From CAZLNO01 sp964561005 (GTDB taxonomy: Bacteria; Pseudomonadota; Alphaproteobacteria; Kiloniellales; Rhodovibrionaceae): 32,598 nucleotides of DNA. This document shows positions 28,168 through 32,598 of the stretch, in pieces (the stretch's first letter is position 1; each line of letters starts with the position of its first letter). The position numbers were made by a program, and so were the translations under genes. The notes below the pieces were generated by a model that did no database searches, was not told the origin of the DNA, and saw nothing but the letters and a program-made list of their open reading frames with translations. Where the stretch lies: positions 1-32,598 of the forward strand of contig CAZLNO010000035.1 of assembly GCA_964561005.1 (NCBI GenBank), read 5' to 3'.

Positions 28168-29262
28168 GTGTCCGACGAACAGCAGGACAAAAGCCAGAAA
28201 ACCGAAGAACCAACCCAGCGCAAACTTCAGCAGGCGCGCGAGAAGGGCCAGGTCGCCAAGTCCCAGGAGGTGAACCACTGGTTCATGATCATGTCCCTGG
28301 GCCTGATGCTGGCGATCTTCGCACCCTACACCGCCGGCACGATCCTGGACGCGCTCCATCCCTTCATCGCCAAGCCGCATGCGCTGCCGGCCTCCGCCGC
28401 CGGGCTCGGGGAACTGCTGTACACGGTCACCAGTCGGCTGCTCTCGGCGCTGATGCTGCCCATCGGCATCGCCATGCTGGCCGCGCTCGCCGCCAACTTC
28501 CTCCAGATCGGCCCGATCCTCTCGGCCGAGCAGCTCAAGCCGAAGCTGGAGAAGATCTCGCTGGTGAAGGGGGCGAAGCGGCTGTTTTCAGTCAAGTCGC
28601 TGGTTGAGTTCGCCAAAGGGATTTTCAAGCTGTCGATCGTCACGGTCGCCGTTTTCCTGGTGATTTGGCCCGACCGCGAGCGCCTGCCGCAACTCGCCCA
28701 GCTCACCATCCCCGAGCTGCTGGACATACTGCGCTGGCTGGCGTTGAAGGTGATCGGCGCGGTGCTGGCCGTGATGCTGGTCATCGCGGCGCTGGACTTC
28801 GCCTTCCAGAAGTACCAGCACCACGAGGAAATGCGCATGACCAAGCAGGAGGTGAAGGACGAGCACAAGCAGAGCGAGGGCGATCCGCAAGTCAAGCAGC
28901 GGCTGCGCCAGCTTCGCCAGGAAAAGTCGCGCCAGCGCATGATGGCGGCGGTGCCCGACGCCAGCGCGGTGGTCACCAACCCGACGCACTATGCCGTGGC
29001 GCTGGCCTACGAGCAGGGTAGCATGGGGGCGCCCAAGGTCGTGGCCAAGGGCGCCGACCTCGTCGCCTGGCGCATCCGCGAGGTGGCGCGCGAGCACGAT
29101 GTGCCGATCGTCCCCAATCCGCCTCTGGCCCGGGCCTTGCATGACGGTGTAGAGTTGGGCCAGGAGATCCCACCCGAGCATTACAAGGCCGTGGCGCAGA
29201 TCATCGGCTACGTCATGCGCCTGAAGGGCGGTGCGGCCGGTCGAGCCGGCGCGGCGCGGTGA
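28168..29262 (+). CDS. flhB: Flagellar type III export switch protein FlhB
   Basis: FlhB is an export apparatus membrane protein whose cytoplasmic domain cuts itself to switch substrate specificity from rod/hook to filament. The 364-residue product begins at GTG 28168 (GGGAGGATCCCC upstream) with the conserved KSQKTEEPTQRKLQQAREKG and has four membrane helices. A cytoplasmic domain with the autocleavage site NPTHYAVAL follows (Asn271-Pro272, cleavage between them), then APKVVAKGADLVAWRIREVA and VPIVPNPPLARALH. All functional parts are present. It is followed at 59 bases by cckA in the same direction. Confidence 0.97.
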   Translation: MSDEQQDKSQKTEEPTQRKLQQAREKGQVAKSQEVNHWFMIMSLGLMLAIFAPYTAGTILDALHPFIAKPHALPASAAGLGELLYTVTSRLLSALMLPIGIAMLAALAANFLQIGPILSAEQLKPKLEKISLVKGAKRLFSVKSLVEFAKGIFKLSIVTVAVFLVIWPDRERLPQLAQLTIPELLDILRWLALKVIGAVLAVMLVIAALDFAFQKYQHHEEMRMTKQEVKDEHKQSEGDPQVKQRLRQLRQEKSRQRMMAAVPDASAVVTNPTHYAVALAYEQGSMGAPKVVAKGADLVAWRIREVAREHDVPIVPNPPLARALHDGVELGQEIPPEHYKAVAQIIGYVMRLKGGAAGRAGAAR

Positions 29263-29320
29263 GTGTCGTCGGCCGGGACGGCTCGGTCCTGTCGGGCGAG
29301 GGGAGGCGTGAAGGCATCGC

Positions 29321-31759
29321 ATGCGGCGCGTGAGCATCTTGGCGGCGGTCGTTCTTGTCGCAGGCGCCGGTCCGGCGCAGGCCTCGGGGATCGTGCCGCT
29401 GTCGGCCGCCACGTCGACGCTGGTGCTCGCGGTCCTCGCGGGGGTGGGCATGCTGGCCGCCGGTGTCGTGATGCTGCGCATGCGCCGGATGTGCGTGTTC
29501 GAGGACGACTTTCACGCCTCGCCGCATCCGCGCCAGATCGTGGACCGCAAGGGCCGGGTGGTGCACGCCAACGAGGCCGGCGAAGCCTACTTCGGGGACA
29601 CCGCGACAGCCATGCCGGACCTGCTGGCCAGCCGGGTCGAGGGCCACGCCGCGCGCGAACGGCTCGCGGGGCTTGCGCATCAGGCGGGGCAGGGCGACGG
29701 CGGCGATGTCGAGGTCTCGATGCAGGACGCGCGTGGCGGGCGCATCTGGCTGGTGGTGCACGCCCAGCCCATCAAGGGGGCGAACGGCAAGGTGTCCTGG
29801 GTGGCCGAGGACGTCACGACGCGCCGGCAGATGGAGGAAAAGGTGCAGGCCGAGCAGGCACGCTTCGTGGACCTGCTGGAGCACGCACCCGTCGGTTTCT
29901 ATTCGGTGAATTCCGACGGCGCCTTCCGCTTTGCCAACGCGACTCTGGCGAGCTGGCTGGGCACCACGCCCGAGCAGCTCATTGCGAGCACCGAGCATCT
30001 GCACGACCTCGTTCCGGCCGCTGCAACGGCCGGCCAGCCGGCCTACTCGCCCTTTCCCGACGGCGGGGTCGGCGACGGCCGGATCGCGCACGGGGAGGTC
30101 ACCTTCGTGGCGCCCGCGTTGGGCCAGGAGATCCAGGCCTACGTGACCCAGGAGGTCGTGCCCGGTGAGGATGGAAGCGGCCCGACCACACGATCGGTGG
30201 TTCGCAACCTCAGCCGCGAGCGCGCCTTCGCCGAGGCGCTGGAACGCTCGGAGCGGCGGTTCCGCCGGTTCTTCGAGCAGTCGCCGGTGGGCATCGGGCT
30301 CCTGGATTCCCAGGGACGGGTCACGGAATGTAACGCCGCCTTCGTCCGGCTGCTCAGCCGTTCGATGACCGAGGTCGTGGGACAGCCCTTGCTGGACCTG
30401 GTGCGCCAGGAGGATCGCGACGATGTCCGCGGCGCCCTGCGCGCCGCCGACGGGCAGATGGAGAGCCCGGCCGAGGTCCACGGGCTGGATGGCCAGACGG
30501 TGTGCACGCTCTTCGTCAACCGCCTGGAACACTGGTGCGGGGACGAAAACCACGTGGTGCGCCTGATCGACACCACGGAGCACAAGAACCTGGAGGTGCA
30601 GTTCGCCCACTCCCAGAAGATGCAGGCCGTGGGCCAGCTTGCCGGCGGCATCGCGCACGACTTCAACAATCTGCTCACCGCGATGATCGGGTTCTGCGAC
30701 CTGCTGCTGCTGCGCCACCGGCCCGGCGACCAGTCCTTCGCCGACCTCATGCAGATCAAGCAGAACGCCAACCGCGCGGCCAACCTCGTGCGTCAGCTCC
30801 TGGCCTTCTCACGCCAGCAGACGCTGCGGCCGACCGTGCTCTCGATCACCGACGTGCTGGCCGAACTGATGCACCTGCTGCGCCGGCTGATCGGCGAGAA
30901 CATCGAGCTCGACGTCAGCCACGGCCGCGACCTCTACCCGGTCAAGGTGGACCAGGGGCAGCTCGAGCAGGTGATCATCAACCTGGCCGTCAACGCCCGC
31001 GATGCCATGGGGGAAGAGGGCGGCCAGCTCTCCATCCGCACCCGCAACGTCAGCCTGAACCAGGAGGTCAAGCACGAGCGCGAGACCGTGCCGCCCGGCG
31101 ACTACGTGCTGATCTCCTTCAAGGATACCGGCTGCGGCATCGCGAGGGAAAACCTGGACCGCGTCTTCGAGCCCTTCTTCTCGACCAAGGAGTTCGGCGC
31201 CGGGACGGGCCTCGGGTTGTCGACGGTCTATGGCATCGTCAAGCAGACCGGCGGCTTCATCCTGGTGGACAGCGAGCCGGGGCGCGGCACCACCTTCCGC
31301 ATCTACCTGCCGCGCTACGAGGAGGCGGCGCGCGAGGCCCCGCAGCCCGAGCGCGAGCGGCCGCAGATGCGCGATCTCACGGGGATCGGGACCCTTCTGC
31401 TGGTCGAGGACGAGGACGCCGTGCGCTCCTTCTCCGCCCGCGCGCTGCGGAAGAAAGGCTACAACGTGCTGGAGGCCGATTCGGGCGAGCAGGCGCTGGA
31501 ACTCCTGGAAAGCGATGACACGCCGGTGGACCTGCTGATCACCGACGTGGTGATGCCGCAGGTCGACGGCCCCACCCTGGTCAAGCGCGTACGCACGCAC
31601 CGCCCGCAGCTCAAGGTCATCTTCATCTCCGGCTACACCGAGGATTCCTTCCGTCAGCACCTGGACGGCGAGGGCGGCATCCACTTCCTGCCCAAGCCCT
31701 TCAGCCTCAAGCAGCTTGCCGGCACCGTGAAGGAAGTCCTGCGCGAGGGCACGGCCTGA
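29321..31759 (+). CDS. cckA: Hybrid sensor histidine kinase CckA
   Basis: CckA passes phosphate through ChpT to CtrA and CpdR, controlling cell cycle and/or motility genes in alphaproteobacteria. The 812-residue product has two N-terminal hydrophobic segments (about 3-22 and 32-53). Three PAS-like domains follow (about 60-165, 175-300, 310-425), then HisKA with His446 in GGIAHDFNNLLTAMIGFCDL. The ATPase domain shows NLAVNARDAM, DTGCGIARENL and GTGLGLSTVYGIV, and the receiver has phosphoacceptor Asp742 in LLITDVVMPQVDGP and Lys in FLPKPFSLKQL. The HDFNNLLTA box and the C-terminal receiver are diagnostic for CckA. ATG 29321 has GAAGG upstream. Its place after flhB agrees with a role in flagellar control. 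Confidence 0.94.
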   Translation: MRRVSILAAVVLVAGAGPAQASGIVPLSAATSTLVLAVLAGVGMLAAGVVMLRMRRMCVFEDDFHASPHPRQIVDRKGRVVHANEAGEAYFGDTATAMPDLLASRVEGHAARERLAGLAHQAGQGDGGDVEVSMQDARGGRIWLVVHAQPIKGANGKVSWVAEDVTTRRQMEEKVQAEQARFVDLLEHAPVGFYSVNSDGAFRFANATLASWLGTTPEQLIASTEHLHDLVPAAATAGQPAYSPFPDGGVGDGRIAHGEVTFVAPALGQEIQAYVTQEVVPGEDGSGPTTRSVVRNLSRERAFAEALERSERRFRRFFEQSPVGIGLLDSQGRVTECNAAFVRLLSRSMTEVVGQPLLDLVRQEDRDDVRGALRAADGQMESPAEVHGLDGQTVCTLFVNRLEHWCGDENHVVRLIDTTEHKNLEVQFAHSQKMQAVGQLAGGIAHDFNNLLTAMIGFCDLLLLRHRPGDQSFADLMQIKQNANRAANLVRQLLAFSRQQTLRPTVLSITDVLAELMHLLRRLIGENIELDVSHGRDLYPVKVDQGQLEQVIINLAVNARDAMGEEGGQLSIRTRNVSLNQEVKHERETVPPGDYVLISFKDTGCGIARENLDRVFEPFFSTKEFGAGTGLGLSTVYGIVKQTGGFILVDSEPGRGTTFRIYLPRYEEAAREAPQPERERPQMRDLTGIGTLLLVEDEDAVRSFSARALRKKGYNVLEADSGEQALELLESDDTPVDLLITDVVMPQVDGPTLVKRVRTHRPQLKVIFISGYTEDSFRQHLDGEGGIHFLPKPFSLKQLAGTVKEVLREGTA

Positions 31760-31834
31760 GACCGCCGAGCCAACGTGCCTTCCGGCGAGGGCGCCGAGTC
31801 GTGCCCCAATGTTCCTCTTTTGGTCGGTTTTCTC

Positions 31835-31863
31835 TTGGAACGCGGGAACATTTACGGTACACC
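31835..31863 (+). promoter_or_regulatory. recA promoter region with SOS-box-like sequence
   Basis: GAAC-ATTTACG-GTAC (31846-31860) differs at one base from the alphaproteobacterial LexA consensus GAAC-N7-GAAC. It lies between a weak -35 (TTGGAA, 31835-31840) and -10 (TACACC, 31858-31863) 17 bases apart, where a repressor would block transcription. A second near match, GTTC-N7-GGTC, occurs at 31811-31825. The recA start is about 75 bases downstream. Confidence 0.45.
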
Positions 31864-31936
31864 TTGGGTCGCCGCGGCAGGCAAAACTCGCGTTGCAGGG
31901 GCCGAACCGCCTGTGGGATAAGGGGGCATCGTTTCC

Positions 31937-32598
31937 ATGACACAGCAGAACGTACTCAGCTTGGCAGACCGTAAATCGCAGTCGCAGGACAAGCAGAAGG
32001 CGCTGGACGCGGCGCTCGGCCAGATCGAGCGGGCGTTCGGCAAGGGCTCCATCATGAAGCTGGGCCAGCGCCAGCAGGCCGTGGAGGCGGAGGTCGTCTC
32101 CACCGGCTCGCTGGGGCTGGACATCGCGCTGGGCATCGGCGGCCTGCCGCGCGGCCGGGTGATCGAGATCTACGGCCCCGAGTCCTCGGGCAAGACCACG
32201 CTGGCCCTGCACGCCGTCGCGGAGGCGCAGAAGAACGGCGGCACCTGCGCCTTCGTCGACGCCGAGCACGCGCTCGACCCGACCTACGCGCGCAAGCTGG
32301 GCTGCGACATCGAGGAGTTGCTGATCTCCCAGCCCGACGCCGGCGAGCAGGCGCTGGAGATCGCCGACACGCTGGTGCGCTCGGGCGCGCTCGACGTGCT
32401 GGTGATCGACTCCGTGGCCGCGCTGGTGCCCCGCGCGGAACTGGAGGGCGAGATGGGCGACTCGCAGCCGGGCCTGCAGGCGCGGCTGATGAGCCAGGCC
32501 CTGCGCAAGCTGACCAGCTCGATCAGCCGCTCCAACACAATGGTGGTCTTCATCAACCAGATCCGGATGAAGATCGGCGTCATGTTCGGCAGCCCGGA
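31937..32598 (+). CDS. recA: DNA recombination/repair protein RecA, 5' part only
   Basis: RecA forms filaments on single-stranded DNA, catalyses strand exchange and triggers LexA self-cleavage. The window holds the first 220 residues. After a basic N-terminal domain (LDAALGQIERAFGKGSIMKL) come the Walker A motif GPESSGKT (residues 80-87), the catalytic Glu in FVDAEHALDP, the Walker B region LDVLVIDSVAAL, loop L1 around EGEMGDSQPGLQARLM and the start of loop L2 (FINQIRMKIGVMFGSP), where the window ends. ATG 31937 is preceded by AAGGGGGC at a somewhat long spacing. The sequence is alphaproteobacterial in character. A possible SOS box lies upstream. Confidence 0.97.
   Translation, partial: MTQQNVLSLADRKSQSQDKQKALDAALGQIERAFGKGSIMKLGQRQQAVEAEVVSTGSLGLDIALGIGGLPRGRVIEIYGPESSGKTTLALHAVAEAQKNGGTCAFVDAEHALDPTYARKLGCDIEELLISQPDAGEQALEIADTLVRSGALDVLVIDSVAALVPRAELEGEMGDSQPGLQARLMSQALRKLTSSISRSNTMVVFINQIRMKIGVMFGSP

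Noticed and set aside
26929..28380. 483-codon minus-strand frame opposite fliQ, fliR and flhB
   Set aside because: Composition is dominated by His, Gln and Arg, the signature of antisense reading of membrane-protein codons; the flagellar genes on the plus strand are unambiguous.
30809..32269. 486-codon minus-strand frame opposite cckA and recA
   Set aside because: It spans two unrelated genes and their promoter and has no domain pattern.
1..32598. tRNA, rRNA, CRISPR array, insertion sequence or prophage
   Set aside because: I looked on both strands for cloverleaf ends, rRNA cores, regularly spaced repeats, transposase motifs and flanking direct repeats and saw none that held up.

Overview
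The window is about 32.6 kb of very GC-rich, gene-dense chromosomal DNA. It fits an alphaproteobacterium, most likely a salt-adapted member of the Rhodospirillales. The support is a CckA-type hybrid kinase next to flhB and recA, an extended CsrA beside flagellar basal-body genes, a HutF/HutG route for histidine, a DUF1127-like small protein, and an ectABC compatible-solute cluster. The genus cannot be fixed from this sequence. I found no tRNA, rRNA, CRISPR array, transposase or prophage gene.

Layout. 1-2949: the 3' end of a peptide ABC transporter ATPase, translationally coupled to two M20-type amidohydrolases (peptide or N-acyl/N-carbamoyl amino acid scavenging), then a 57-residue zinc-ribbon membrane protein. 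3341-9800: three late steps of histidine breakdown, hutG, hutI and hutF, not in one operon. A small membrane gene lies before hutG, and a large secreted-type metalloprotease with DUF4214 and Ig/cadherin-like repeats lies between hutG and hutI. 9919-10779: a small two-gene block of lower GC and unknown function. 10795-16907: an ornithine cyclodeaminase-family enzyme, an OpgC-like membrane acyltransferase, an FkbM methyltransferase, a LysR regulator, a DUF1127-like protein, an EamA exporter and a lone receiver-domain response regulator.

16908-17764 is the longest stretch without a convincing gene. Its right half holds a strong promoter-like sequence and a structured leader for ectA, ectB and ectC (17765-20270), which make ectoine. 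A His-rich exported protein and a convergent fatty acid desaturase follow. 22009-25529 holds an XRE regulator coupled to a PhnD-like protein that lacks a signal peptide, a cold-shock protein, two tiny genes, a Doc/Fic-fold protein with a degraded active site, and csrA. 25768-31759 is a flagellar run, flgB-flgC-fliE-fliQ-fliR-flhB, ending in cckA. recA begins at 31937 and runs off the window.

How it fits together: the first third is amino acid and peptide catabolism ending in glutamate. Glutamate also lies upstream of ectoine, because EctB uses it as amino donor. The last third links flagellar export, CsrA post-transcriptional control and the CckA phosphorelay, which in alphaproteobacteria controls motility through CtrA. 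The parts least explained by known biology are the low-GC pair at 9919-10779, the XRE/PhnD-like pair, the degenerate Doc pair and the structured ect leader. All of these rest on reading the sequence by eye, without database searches.
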